Shown here: piece by piece, positions 53,563-62,252 of the stretch
Layout: the number at the start of each line of letters is the position of its first letter
Numbering within the stretch: position 1 is the stretch's first letter
Assembly (NCBI RefSeq): GCF_023169965.1
Contig: NZ_AP025592.1
Span: forward strand, 2,108,001-2,172,000
DNA length: 64,000 nt
Direction: 5' to 3'
DNA from: Anaeromyxobacter paludicola
GTDB lineage: Bacteria > Myxococcota > Myxococcia > Myxococcales > Anaeromyxobacteraceae
Program-made: the position numbers and the translations under genes
The notes under the pieces: generated by a model
The model's input: the letters and a program-made list of their open reading frames with translations, nothing else
Databases searched by the model: none
Told to the model about the DNA's origin: nothing

Positions 53563-54581
53563 CGGGGCTCGAGCGGGTCCTCGCCACGCTCGCCGGCCAG
53601 CCGCGCGACCGGCACGCCTTCGCGCCGGTGCTGAGCCTGTACGGCGCCCGGCTCGCGGGGACGCCCCTCCCCGTCCACTACCGCGACGCGGCGGCCTACG
53701 CCCGGGGGCAGGCGGCGGTGCGGGAGGCCTTCGATCCCGACGTCCTCTTCGCCCCGTTCTCGTTCGCGGGGCTCGCCGAGGCGCTCGGGAGCGAGCTGCG
53801 CTTCTTCGACGCGCAGCCCCCCAACGTGCGCCGCCCGGCGCTCCGCGACGCCCATTCCTGGGACCCGCGGGCGCTGCCCGACCCCGACGCCCACCCCTCC
53901 CTCCTCTTCCTGCGCGAGGCGGTGCGCCGCATGGCGGCCGAGCACGGGCGCGAGGTGCCGGTTGCGGTGGCGCTGCCGCCGCCCGCGGACCTGCCGGCGC
54001 TCGCGATGGGGCTCGAGGCCTGGATGGACGCGGTGCTGTTCGACCGCCCGCGGGCCGAGGCGATCCTCGAGGACGTGATCCCGTTCCTGGCCCGCCTCGC
54101 GAACGCCCTCTTCGCCGACGGCGCCGCCCTGCTCGTGCTCCCGGGCGGCTTCACCGCGCAGAACGTGGTGACGCGGGAGATCGTCGAGGGCTTCTCGCGG
54201 CCGGCGCTGGCGCGGGCGCTGGCGCTCCTGCGCGGCCCGGCCATCCTGCACCACGTCGGCGCGCCGCTGCTCGGCCACCTCGACCTCCTCACCGGGCTGC
54301 CGGCGGTGGCCGGGTACGCCATCGACGAGCGCGACTCGCCGGAGCGGGCCCGGGCGGCGATCGGCCCGGACCCGGTGCTCCTCACCGGTCCCGCCTCCAC
54401 CCGCCTCCCGGGCCTCGCGCCGGCGCAGGCCGCGGCCGAGGTGCGGGCGCTGCTCGCCTCGCGCCGCGGCGATCCCCGCTTCCTGCCCTGCACCACCGGC
54501 GCCGACGTGCCCTGGGACGTCGAGCCGGCGGCGATCGCGGCCATGTCGGCCGAGGTGGCGCGGTCCGGAGGCGTCCCGTGA
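53559..54581 (+). CDS. UroD-family methyltransferase-like protein (MtaA/MtbA-like)
   Basis: A 340-residue TIM-barrel protein of the uroporphyrinogen-decarboxylase superfamily, in the branch that transfers methyl groups from corrinoid proteins to thiols. The N-terminus GLERVLATLAGQPRDR and the VLFAPFSFAGLAEALG region fit. In MtaA/MtbA the zinc site is H-x-C plus a later Cys; here the first motif reads LHHVGAP, so the Cys appears replaced by Val, while a Cys remains near the C-terminus (LPCTTGADVPWDVEP). Zinc-dependent thiol methylation may be altered or lost. The GTG start overlaps the corrinoid-protein stop. Confidence 0.8.
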   Translation: MTGLERVLATLAGQPRDRHAFAPVLSLYGARLAGTPLPVHYRDAAAYARGQAAVREAFDPDVLFAPFSFAGLAEALGSELRFFDAQPPNVRRPALRDAHSWDPRALPDPDAHPSLLFLREAVRRMAAEHGREVPVAVALPPPADLPALAMGLEAWMDAVLFDRPRAEAILEDVIPFLARLANALFADGAALLVLPGGFTAQNVVTREIVEGFSRPALARALALLRGPAILHHVGAPLLGHLDLLTGLPAVAGYAIDERDSPERARAAIGPDPVLLTGPASTRLPGLAPAQAAAEVRALLASRRGDPRFLPCTTGADVPWDVEPAAIAAMSAEVARSGGVP

Positions 54582-55174
54582 GCGCGCCCGCGACGATGCT
54601 CGTCACCTGCTCGGTCTACGAGCGCGAGGTCGAGGCCCTCCGGCAGGTCCGCTGGCCCTGGGCCGTCCACCGGCGCGTGAGCTCGATGCTCCACATGCGG
54701 CCGCAGAAGCTCGAGCGCCACCTCGCGGCGGCCCTCGACGACGCGCGCGCCGGGAGCCGGGTGGTGCTCGTCTACGGCGACTGCTGCCCCGCGATGGCCT
54801 CGCTCGAGGGCCGCCCCGGGGTGGCGCGCACGCGGGCCCTCAACTGCTGCGAGCTCCTGCTCGGCGCGGACGCCTACCGCCAGCTCTCGCGCGAGGGGGC
54901 CTTCTTCCTCCTGCACGAGTGGGCCGAGCGCTGGCCCGAGGTCTTCCAGCAGGAGCTCGGGCTCGACCTCGCGCAGGCGCGCGAGCTCATGACCGACCTC
55001 CACCGGAAGCTCGTCTACCTCGACACCGGGCTGGCGCCGGTCCCGGAGGCGGTCCTCGCCGCGTGCGCCGCCTTCGCCGGCCTGCCGTGCGAGGTGCGCC
55101 CCACCCCTCTCGACCACCTGGCCGGGCGGATCGACGACGCGCTGCGCCGGCTCGGCGCCGGGGAGGCGGCATGA
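54578..55174 (+). CDS. DUF1638-like protein
   Basis: A 198-residue soluble protein. It has a conserved-looking VVLVYGDCCPAM segment and another cysteine pair in ALNCCELLLGADAY, so a metal, Fe-S or corrinoid link is plausible. I associate this pattern and the neighbourhood (corrinoid protein and UroD-type methyltransferase) with DUF1638, a family often found beside one-carbon corrinoid genes. The family assignment is from memory and moderate. The GTG start overlaps the UroD-like stop, and its own stop overlaps the kinase ATG. Confidence 0.7.
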   Translation: MSAPATMLVTCSVYEREVEALRQVRWPWAVHRRVSSMLHMRPQKLERHLAAALDDARAGSRVVLVYGDCCPAMASLEGRPGVARTRALNCCELLLGADAYRQLSREGAFFLLHEWAERWPEVFQQELGLDLAQARELMTDLHRKLVYLDTGLAPVPEAVLAACAAFAGLPCEVRPTPLDHLAGRIDDALRRLGAGEAA

Positions 55175-57252
55175 GCGCCGGACCGCGCCCCGACCCGGCC
55201 TTCTCGGCGATGGCGTTCGACATGGTCGGCAACGTCCTCGGCCGCGCGGACAACCCGGGCGAGCTGTCGCGCTACCTCGCGGAGGAGATCCGGGAGCTGA
55301 CCGGGGCGCAGTGCGTGATCCTCCTGCAGTGCCCGGCGCCGGGCGAGGCCGCCCCGCACCGGCTGCTCGACGTGAACCCGGCGCGGCGGCGGGCGTGGGC
55401 GGAGTCGGCGGCGGCGCACCGGATCTACGGCCTCGCGCACGAGGTGCGGCGCCCCTGCCTCTGGCGGGCCGAGGCCGGCGGCGAGCCCGAGCGGCTCCTC
55501 GCCGGGAGCGGCTTCGCGCTGTCGCTCGTGGTCCCGCTGCAGGTGGGGCCGTTCCGCGTCGGCGCGCTCCTCGTCCTCGGGGACCCCGACGAGGCGCACG
55601 CGGAGCAGGTGCTCGAGCTGCTGGGCACGCTCTCCACCGTGGTGGCCCTGGTGCTCCGGAGCGGCTTCCTCTACGAGCGCCAGGAGCAGGTCATCGCCGA
55701 GCGGACGCGGGCGCTCACCGAGGCCAACCAGGCCCTGCGCGAGCACCGCGACCGCTTCGAGCTGGCGCTCTCCGGGACGCACTTCGTCTGGGACTGGGAC
55801 CTCGAGGCCAGGCGGCTCACCATCTCCGAGGAGTGGGTGCGGGCGCGCGGCGGGACCGAGCACGCCTTCGCCGGCGCGCCCCGGGTGCTGCTCTCCGCGA
55901 TCGTGCACCCGGACGACCTCCCCGACACCCTGGCCCGGATCGAGCCGCTCGCCCGGGGTGAGGTGCCGGAGCTGGAGGCCGAGTTCCGCAGCACCTTCCC
56001 CGACGGCGAGCTGCGCTGGATCCTGGTGCGCGGGCGGACCAGCCGGCGGGCGCCGGACGGGCGCGCGCTCCGGGCCACCGGCGTCTTCACCGACGTCACG
56101 CGTCGGCGCGAGCAGCAGGCCCAGCTCGAGCGGACCGAGCGCATGGCCAGCCTGGGCACGCTCGCGGCCGGGGTGGCGCACGAGATCAACAACCCGCTCG
56201 CCTACGTCACCGGCAACCTCGAGTTCGTGGCCGGACGGCTGCGCGCCGGCGCCGCCGTGACGAGCGACGTGCTCGCGGCGATCGACGAGGCGCGCGAGGG
56301 GTCCTCGCGCGTCCGCGAGGTGGTGCGGAGCCTGAAGGCCTTCTCGGCCCCGGCGACCGGGCGGCGCGCCCCGGTGGACGTGGCGGGCGAGCTCCAGGCG
56401 GCCCTGCGGCTCGCCCGCAACGAGATCAAGCACCGGGCCCGGCTCACCGTCGAGCTCGGCCCCATGCCGCCGGTGGAGTGCGGCCAGCACGAGCTCGGGC
56501 AGGCCTTCCTCAACCTGCTCGTGAACGCCGCGCAGGCGATGCCGGAGGGTCGCGCCGGCGAGAACGAGATCCGGGTGTCGGCCGGGACCGACGCGCTCGG
56601 CCGGGCGCGGGTGACCATCCGCGACACCGGCGTCGGGATCCCGGCGGCGCTCCTCCCCCGCATCTTCCAGCCGTTCTTCACCACCAAGCCGCAGGGCGTC
56701 GGCACCGGCCTCGGGCTCGCCATCTGCCACGGCATCGTGCAGGCGGCGGGCGGCACCATCGAGGTGCAGAGCGCGGTCGGCGTGGGCTCCACCTTCCACG
56801 TCGTGCTCCCGCCGGCGCCGCCGGCCGCCGGCGCCGAGCCCCGCGAGCCGGCCCCCCCGCCGCCGTCCCGCGCCCGCGTGCTGGTGGTGGACGACGAGCC
56901 GCTCGTGGCCCGGGTGGCGAGCCGGCTGCTCTCGCCGGCCCACGAGGTGACGGTGGCCCACTCCGGGACGCAGGCGCTGGCGCGCGTCGAGGGTGGCGAG
57001 CGGTTCGACGTGGTGCTCTGCGACCTCATGATGCCCGACGTGAGCGGGATGGAGCTCTACGAGCGGCTCGGCCGGTGCGCGCCGGAGCTCCGCGAGCGGC
57101 TGGTCTTCATCACCGGCGGCGCCTTCACCGCCACCGCCCGCGACTTCCTCGCGAGCGTGGGCAACCGCTGCCTCGAGAAGCCGTTCGACGCCGAGGCGAT
57201 CCGGGCGGCGGTGGCTGAGGTGATCCGGAAGGGCGGCGCGCGCTCCGGGTAG
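55171..57252 (+). CDS. GAF-PAS hybrid histidine kinase of the corrinoid operon
   Basis: A 693-residue soluble kinase. A GAF-like domain (about 15-165) contains several cysteines (AQCVILLQC, RRPCLW), then a coiled coil, a PAS domain (about 190-315, WDWDLEARRLTISEEW) and HisKA with His about 337 ([15 protein letters not shown]). An HATPase domain ([15 protein letters not shown]) and a C-terminal receiver with phospho-Asp near 612 (LCDLMMPDVSG) follow. The ATG overlaps the DUF1638 stop as ATGA. Being translationally coupled to corrinoid genes, it may sense their state or substrate. No DNA-binding regulator follows. Confidence 0.92.
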   Translation: MSAGPRPDPAFSAMAFDMVGNVLGRADNPGELSRYLAEEIRELTGAQCVILLQCPAPGEAAPHRLLDVNPARRRAWAESAAAHRIYGLAHEVRRPCLWRAEAGGEPERLLAGSGFALSLVVPLQVGPFRVGALLVLGDPDEAHAEQVLELLGTLSTVVALVLRSGFLYERQEQVIAERTRALTEANQALREHRDRFELALSGTHFVWDWDLEARRLTISEEWVRARGGTEHAFAGAPRVLLSAIVHPDDLPDTLARIEPLARGEVPELEAEFRSTFPDGELRWILVRGRTSRRAPDGRALRATGVFTDVTRRREQQAQLERTERMASLGTLAAGVAHEINNPLAYVTGNLEFVAGRLRAGAAVTSDVLAAIDEAREGSSRVREVVRSLKAFSAPATGRRAPVDVAGELQAALRLARNEIKHRARLTVELGPMPPVECGQHELGQAFLNLLVNAAQAMPEGRAGENEIRVSAGTDALGRARVTIRDTGVGIPAALLPRIFQPFFTTKPQGVGTGLGLAICHGIVQAAGGTIEVQSAVGVGSTFHVVLPPAPPAAGAEPREPAPPPPSRARVLVVDDEPLVARVASRLLSPAHEVTVAHSGTQALARVEGGERFDVVLCDLMMPDVSGMELYERLGRCAPELRERLVFITGGAFTATARDFLASVGNRCLEKPFDAEAIRAAVAEVIRKGGARSG

Positions 57253-57266
57253 CCGCCGCGCTCTCC

Positions 57267-58625
57267 TCAGAAGTGCAGGTGGAGGCGGCCGGCCAGGGCG
57301 AGGGCCGGGCCGCGGTCGGCGTTCATGCCGGGGTTCCAGATGCCCTGCACGTCGGCCGAGAGCTCCGCCTGCTCCGTGACGCGGAGCGCGTAGTAGCCCT
57401 CGGCCACCACCTCCCAGGCGTAGGAGAGCCGCCCGTCGCCGAGCTGGAAGCCCTTGCCGCCGCGGGCGAGGTAGGCGGCGTGGTCGGCCGAGAGGCCGCT
57501 CGCGGCGACGGCCAGGCCGACGCGGTCGCCGGCGCGCCCCCAGAGCGCGCCCGGCAGCTCCGCCCCGCCGCTCACGGCGCGGTCGATCTCGGTGAAGGCG
57601 AAGGTCTCGTTCGCGCCGTCGTCGAAGCTCGCCCGCAGGAAGACGGAGGCCGGCCCGGCCTGCTGATCCACGAGGAGCCCGAGCCCGTACTTGGTCGCGC
57701 CCCGGCGGCGGGTCCCGTCGAGCGAGGGCACGCCCCCGGCGCCGGCCGCGAGCGCGGCGGCGTAGCTGCCCATCCGGGCGTGGTTCAGGAACCCGAGCAG
57801 CTTCACCGCCCCCGGCCGGCCGAGGAGGTCGTGGCGCCACTCGAGCTCCACCACCTCGCTCCTCGCGTGGGCGAGGTCGCCGTCGAGCTCGGGGCCGTTC
57901 GGCACGGTCGGCATGAGCGCCACGGCGGCGCGGACCGCGAACCGCGGCTGCTCGAGCCCGACCGCCGCCCCCCAGGTGTAGCCGCGGGTGTCGGCGGCGA
58001 AGTCCCAGGCGCCGTTCGTCATGAGCGCCCAGTTCATGAAGCGGTGGCGCGGATCGCCGGAGGCGCTCGCCGCGTCGAAGAAGTCGTTCAGGGCGAACTT
58101 GCCCACCGTGACCTCGACGCGCGAGGCGGGGCGCGCCCGGCGGAGCGCCAGCGGGCCGGTGGGCGCGAAGCGCGACTCGGGCGCGTCGGCGGCCGGCGCC
58201 GGACCCTCCTCGCGCGGCCCGAGCGCGAGGTCCTGGTGGAGGAAGGCGCGGGCCACGTAGGGCGAGGCGCCGACCCTCACCACCCGGATCATGTTGGCGT
58301 CCGGGTAGCCGGAGATCCCGCTCACGTTCGGGACGCCGCTGCCGTTGGCGTACTCGGGCTCGACCACCGCCGTGGCGCCCTCCCAGAGCCGCAGGCCGCC
58401 GAAGAGGGTCACGACGGAGGACCAGCCCGCGTGCCCCGTCGCGCCGCCGAAGCTGAGCGCCGGGTCGCCGTAGGGCGAGCGGAGCCCCGGGACGAGCAGC
58501 CCGACGAGGGTGGCCTGGCCGCCCACGAGCCACGGCGCGTCGTCCCCCTCCGAGGCGGCGCGCGCGGGCGCGGCGGCGAGCGCCAGCGCGAGGGTGACCG
58601 GGAGGACGGGGACGAGGCGGCGCAC
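57267..58625 (-). CDS. OprB-like outer-membrane porin
   Basis: A 452-residue exported protein with a Sec signal (MRRLVPVLPVTLALALAAAPARA). The mature protein has beta-barrel-type alternation and OprB-like features: FALNDFFD, a FMNWALMTNGAWDF-type strand, EVVAEGYYALRV, and the C-terminal LSADVQGIWNPGMNADRGP followed by a strand ending in Phe (HLHF), the usual outer-membrane insertion signal. Likely a carbohydrate-selective or general porin. It is convergent with the corrinoid operon. Confidence 0.82.
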   Translation of the reverse strand: MRRLVPVLPVTLALALAAAPARAASEGDDAPWLVGGQATLVGLLVPGLRSPYGDPALSFGGATGHAGWSSVVTLFGGLRLWEGATAVVEPEYANGSGVPNVSGISGYPDANMIRVVRVGASPYVARAFLHQDLALGPREEGPAPAADAPESRFAPTGPLALRRARPASRVEVTVGKFALNDFFDAASASGDPRHRFMNWALMTNGAWDFAADTRGYTWGAAVGLEQPRFAVRAAVALMPTVPNGPELDGDLAHARSEVVELEWRHDLLGRPGAVKLLGFLNHARMGSYAAALAAGAGGVPSLDGTRRRGATKYGLGLLVDQQAGPASVFLRASFDDGANETFAFTEIDRAVSGGAELPGALWGRAGDRVGLAVAASGLSADHAAYLARGGKGFQLGDGRLSYAWEVVAEGYYALRVTEQAELSADVQGIWNPGMNADRGPALALAGRLHLHF

Positions 58626-58801
58626 GGGAGGCGGGACGCCTACCCGCTCCCAGGCGCCCGGTCAAGCCGGGCGGTGCCCCCAGGTCTCCCGGGTCCCCTC
58701 CGCCGCGGAGGGACCCCGAGGGTCCGGGCCCGCCCGCACCCAAACGGTGCGCGTTGACGCGCCGCTTCCGGGAAATGATGGGCGTCTCACAGGAGACACC
58801 C
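58626..58801 (+). other. Intergenic region upstream of malate synthase
   Basis: About 175 bp between the divergent porin and malate synthase starts. It holds a plus-strand TTGACG (58754-58759, five of six for a -35), but no matching -10 at 16-18 bp; the nearest candidate AATGAT is only 14 bp away. AGGAG at 58791-58795 is the ribosome site of the downstream gene. Confidence 0.4.
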
Positions 58802-61099
58802 ATGGTCCGAGCGGACATCCTCCAGCAGTTCCCCGAGCTCTTCGGGACCCGGCAGGTGAACGGACGGCAGGTGAACGTCGAGGAGACGATCGCCGCCCTC
58901 ACCCGCGAGCTGCGCCCGGCCATCGCCGAGGCGCTCAACGCCCGCCGCGAGCTGCTCGCCGAGAACGTGCCGGTGACGCGCAAGTACGCCTGGGCCGGGT
59001 GGGACGAGACGTTCGAGGATCCCGCCGGCGGGAAGCCGTGGACCTTCCGCCAGATCGTGCAGGGCATGCTCGACAACGCCGCCGGCCGCGAGAGCCCGTG
59101 GCGCTGGCGGCTCAACGACGAGGTGCCGATCCCGGAGCACGTCCACCCCTCGCGCAACCCCGGGCTCGAGCTGACCGGCCCGTGGCACCCGCTCGACATG
59201 GCCTTCAACGCGCTCAACAGCCCGGCGCCGATGAACATGCCGGACTTCGAGGACGCCTCGCCCTCGCACTTCACGCCCGAGGGCGCCGCCGCCGGCGAGC
59301 CGGTGGGCGTCTTCGCCGCGCTCCGGAACGCGCGGGAGATCTTCGAGGGCAAGTGGAACGACCGGCCCTACGAGGTGGAGAAGAAGGGGAAGACCCGCCA
59401 GTACCGGATCTCGAAGCCGCCCGCGCGGTGGCCGACGCGGCTGGCGCGCCCGCCGAGCCTCCACGTGCTGTACGAGCACGTGCAGGTGGACGGGGCGCCG
59501 GCGCCGGGCCTGGTGGTGGTCGCGACGCTCTGGGCGCTCGGCAACTTCGACGCCCTGCGGAGGAGCGGCAGCGGGGTCTACTTCTACATCCCCAAGCTCC
59601 AGTCCCCGCGCGAGGCGCTGGTGGTCGAGCGGCTCCTCTCGCGGCTCGAGGAGACCCTCGGCGTCCCCGCGGGCACGCTCAAGGCGAAGATGCTCTACGA
59701 GGAGGGGAACGCCGGGCGCGTCCTGCCGGCCATCGTCTGGACGCTGCGGCGGCGCCTGCTCGGCACCAACGTGGGCCGCTGGGACTACCTCGGCAGCCTC
59801 ATCGAGATGTGGAAGGACGACCCCGAGGGCGTCTTCCCCGATCCGCAGTCGATCGGCATGGCGACGCCCAACATGATCGCCTACCAGCGCTACAACGCGC
59901 AGCTCATGCTGATGGCCGGCATGAAGGACGGCGCCCTCTCGAACGGCGCGCCCATCGGCGGCATGGCCGCGGTCATGATCTACCAGCCGTCCGATCCCTA
60001 CGGCCGCTCGCGCTACAACCCGCTCGCGCTCCGGGCCATGGCCATCGACAAGCTGCGCGAGCGGATCCTCGGGCTGCAGCTCGTGCCGGAGGGACCGCTC
60101 CCCGGCGCCGCCCCCACGCTCGCCGGGATCCTCGCCGGGGAGGCGAAGGGGACGCTCCACGACGCCTACCGCCAGAGCTGGGTGGCGAGCCCGGAGCCGG
60201 AGTACGTGGCGGCCGGCAACGCGCCCCTGCGCGCGCCCATCGGCGAGCTGCAGGCGCTCCTCGACGCCCCGCGCCAGACGGTGGAGGTGGCGGGGAAGCC
60301 GGTGCCCACGGTGGCGAGCGGGCTCTCCGACGCGGAGCGCAGCCTGCTCCAGTCGCGCGGGCTCCTCGACGCGGAGGGCCGGATCACCCCGGCGGTGATC
60401 CGCCCCGAGGCGCTCGCCTCGCCCGAGGCGTTCCTCACGCCGGAGCTCTGGAGCGCCATCTACCGGGTGCCGAAGGGGGACGTGACCATCGCCCACGTGC
60501 AGCACGCCTTCTACATGGCGGCCAACTACGGCTTCCAGATCCTGAACGGCAACTTCGCGGCGGCCATCGACGACTACGAGCTCAAGCTCCGCTTCATGAA
60601 CGACCTCGCCACCTACCGCATCAACGTGTCCTGGCTCTGGACGCTGGTGCGGCACGAGGCGCGGATCACCAGGGACGGCCACCTGCTGCGGCAGGCGCTC
60701 ACCGAGGACGGCGTGGTGCTGGCCGCGCCCGCCGAGGAGGTGAAGGCCGGGAGCCGCTTCACCCGGGCGCTCTTCGACAAGGTCTTCGCCTACCACGACG
60801 AGTGGACGGCGGCCTTCTTCGCCGAGCAGGATCGCAAGGGCGCGGCCGGCCGGTTCGACCGCTCCAAGGCGCCGGTGATCATGGAGCTCCTCAAGCGGCA
60901 GCTCCTCTCGCCGCGCTACATCCAGCACAGCGCCCGCGTGCTCTTCGTGGTGGGCGAGGCGCCTGCGGCGGAGCGGGAGCCGATCCTCGAGGCGGTGTTC
61001 GACCTCGGGCGCGAGGAGCTGCTCGCGAAGGTCCGCGCGGGGGAGCGGACGGAGCGGCTGCTGAAGCTGCGCGACTACGTGTACGACGTCTGCCTGTAG
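58802..61099 (+). CDS. Elongated malate synthase-family protein
   Basis: A 765-residue enzyme related to malate synthase, which condenses glyoxylate with acetyl-CoA. Family motifs are clear: PDFEDASPSHF (compare DFEDxxxPTW), FYIPKLQSPREALVVERL, GTNVGRWDYLGS, and IGGMAAVMI. The MNDLATYRIN segment aligns with the MEDxATAEISR motif that carries the catalytic Asp. It is about 230 residues longer than typical malate synthase A; the extra sequence includes an N-terminal lead and an insert at about 455-570. The ATG follows AGGAG at 6 nt; an upstream in-frame TTG lies in the putative -35. No isocitrate lyase gene is in the window. Confidence 0.85.
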   Translation: MVRADILQQFPELFGTRQVNGRQVNVEETIAALTRELRPAIAEALNARRELLAENVPVTRKYAWAGWDETFEDPAGGKPWTFRQIVQGMLDNAAGRESPWRWRLNDEVPIPEHVHPSRNPGLELTGPWHPLDMAFNALNSPAPMNMPDFEDASPSHFTPEGAAAGEPVGVFAALRNAREIFEGKWNDRPYEVEKKGKTRQYRISKPPARWPTRLARPPSLHVLYEHVQVDGAPAPGLVVVATLWALGNFDALRRSGSGVYFYIPKLQSPREALVVERLLSRLEETLGVPAGTLKAKMLYEEGNAGRVLPAIVWTLRRRLLGTNVGRWDYLGSLIEMWKDDPEGVFPDPQSIGMATPNMIAYQRYNAQLMLMAGMKDGALSNGAPIGGMAAVMIYQPSDPYGRSRYNPLALRAMAIDKLRERILGLQLVPEGPLPGAAPTLAGILAGEAKGTLHDAYRQSWVASPEPEYVAAGNAPLRAPIGELQALLDAPRQTVEVAGKPVPTVASGLSDAERSLLQSRGLLDAEGRITPAVIRPEALASPEAFLTPELWSAIYRVPKGDVTIAHVQHAFYMAANYGFQILNGNFAAAIDDYELKLRFMNDLATYRINVSWLWTLVRHEARITRDGHLLRQALTEDGVVLAAPAEEVKAGSRFTRALFDKVFAYHDEWTAAFFAEQDRKGAAGRFDRSKAPVIMELLKRQLLSPRYIQHSARVLFVVGEAPAAEREPILEAVFDLGREELLAKVRAGERTERLLKLRDYVYDVCL

Positions 61100-61127
61100 C
61101 GCGGCGATTCGGCTAGACTCCGCCCGC

Positions 61128-61146
61128 CCCTCCCCGTCGGGGAGGG
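61128..61146. repeat. Perfect GC-rich palindrome
   Basis: CCCTCCCC (61128-61135) and GGGGAGGG (61139-61146) form an 8-bp perfect stem with a GTC loop, in the 64-bp gap between malate synthase and the CDF transporter. It resembles the palindromes at 7448-7576 and 9496-9536. It may be a terminator or dispersed repeat. Confidence 0.5.
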
Positions 61147-61163
61147 ACAGGGGAGCAGCGCAC

Positions 61164-62159
61164 ATGGGAGAGCTGGGGCGCGAGGAGCTCGCGGAGGCCG
61201 GGCGGGGCTCCGCCGTGGACCAGGAGGCCCTCGCCGAGCAGGAGAAGCGGCGGGTCGCCTCGAGCTCGGTCGCGGCGGCGGTCCTGCTCACCGGCATGAA
61301 GATCGCCGTCGGGATCGCCACCGGCTCGATCGGCATCCTCTCCGAGGCGGCCCACTCCGGCCTCGACCTCGTCGCGGCCGCCGTGACGCTCTGGGCGGTG
61401 CGCGCCTCCTCGGCGCCGGCCGATCGGCGCCACCCCTACGGACACGGGAAGATCGAGAACTTCTCGGCGCTCTTCGAGACCGGGCTGCTCCTCGCCACCT
61501 GCGCCTGGATCGTCTACGAGGCGGCGAAGCGGCTCCTCTTCGAGGAGGCCCACGTGGCCGCGACGCCGTGGGCGTTCGCCGTGATGGGGATCTCGATCGT
61601 CGTGGACGTCTCCCGCTCGCGGGCCCTGGCGCGGGCGGCCCGGAAGCACCGGAGCCAGGCCCTCGAGGCCGACGCGCTCCACTTCTCCACCGACGTCTGG
61701 TCCTCGTGCGTGGTCATCGGCGGCCTGGCGCTGGTCTGGGCCGGGCAGCGCTTCGGGGTGGCCTGGCTCGCCCGCGCCGACGCGGTCGCCGCCGTCGGCG
61801 TGGCCGGGGTGGCGCTCGTGGTGAGCCTCCGCCTCGGCAAGAAGTCGGTGGACGACCTCCTCGACGCCGCGCCCACCGGCCTCCTCGAGCGGGTGGCCCA
61901 CGCCGCCGCCGTGGACGGCGTGCGGTCGGTGCTGCAGGCGCGGGTGCGCCAGTCCGGCCCCTACGCCTTCGCCGACGTCACGGTGCAGGTGTCGCCGGGG
62001 CTGAGCCTCGCCGAGGCCCATGCCCTGGCGCACGCCGTCGAGGCCGCCGTCCGCGCCCGGGTGCCGGGCGTGGACGTGGTGGTGCACGCCGAGCCCGAGG
62101 CGGCGGTCACGGGTGCTGCCGCTTCCGCGCCTTCCGGACCGGCCGGTCATCGCCGGTAG
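61164..62159 (+). CDS. Cation diffusion facilitator metal transporter
   Basis: A 331-residue inner-membrane antiporter that exports divalent metals. Six transmembrane helices are followed by a cytoplasmic ferredoxin-like domain. The metal site residues are in TM2 (SEAAHSGLD) and TM5 (HFSTDVWSS), the pairs H-x3-D and H-x3-D, a pattern common in Zn/Cd-type CDFs. RRHPYGHGKIE is the family loop. The C-terminal tail after residue 310 is Ala/Pro-rich. GGGGAG precedes the ATG at about 9 nt. Confidence 0.93.
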   Translation: MGELGREELAEAGRGSAVDQEALAEQEKRRVASSSVAAAVLLTGMKIAVGIATGSIGILSEAAHSGLDLVAAAVTLWAVRASSAPADRRHPYGHGKIENFSALFETGLLLATCAWIVYEAAKRLLFEEAHVAATPWAFAVMGISIVVDVSRSRALARAARKHRSQALEADALHFSTDVWSSCVVIGGLALVWAGQRFGVAWLARADAVAAVGVAGVALVVSLRLGKKSVDDLLDAAPTGLLERVAHAAAVDGVRSVLQARVRQSGPYAFADVTVQVSPGLSLAEAHALAHAVEAAVRARVPGVDVVVHAEPEAAVTGAAASAPSGPAGHRR

Positions 62160-62208
62160 CGAACCCCGGGGCACCTGGACGGGAGCGGGGCGCGGCACGG
62201 TTCTTCCA

Positions 62209-62222
62209 TTGACGACGGTCAA
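62209..62222. promoter_or_regulatory. Palindromic operator-like site upstream of the STAS gene
   Basis: TTGAC-GACG-GTCAA, a perfect 5-bp inverted repeat with a 4-bp spacer, 30 bp before the STAS-gene ATG. It could bind a dimeric regulator or contain a -35 (TTGACG). No matching -10 is seen at the right distance. Confidence 0.35.
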
Positions 62223-62252
62223 GTACGACCGCTCGCTCCAGGAGAACGCCCC

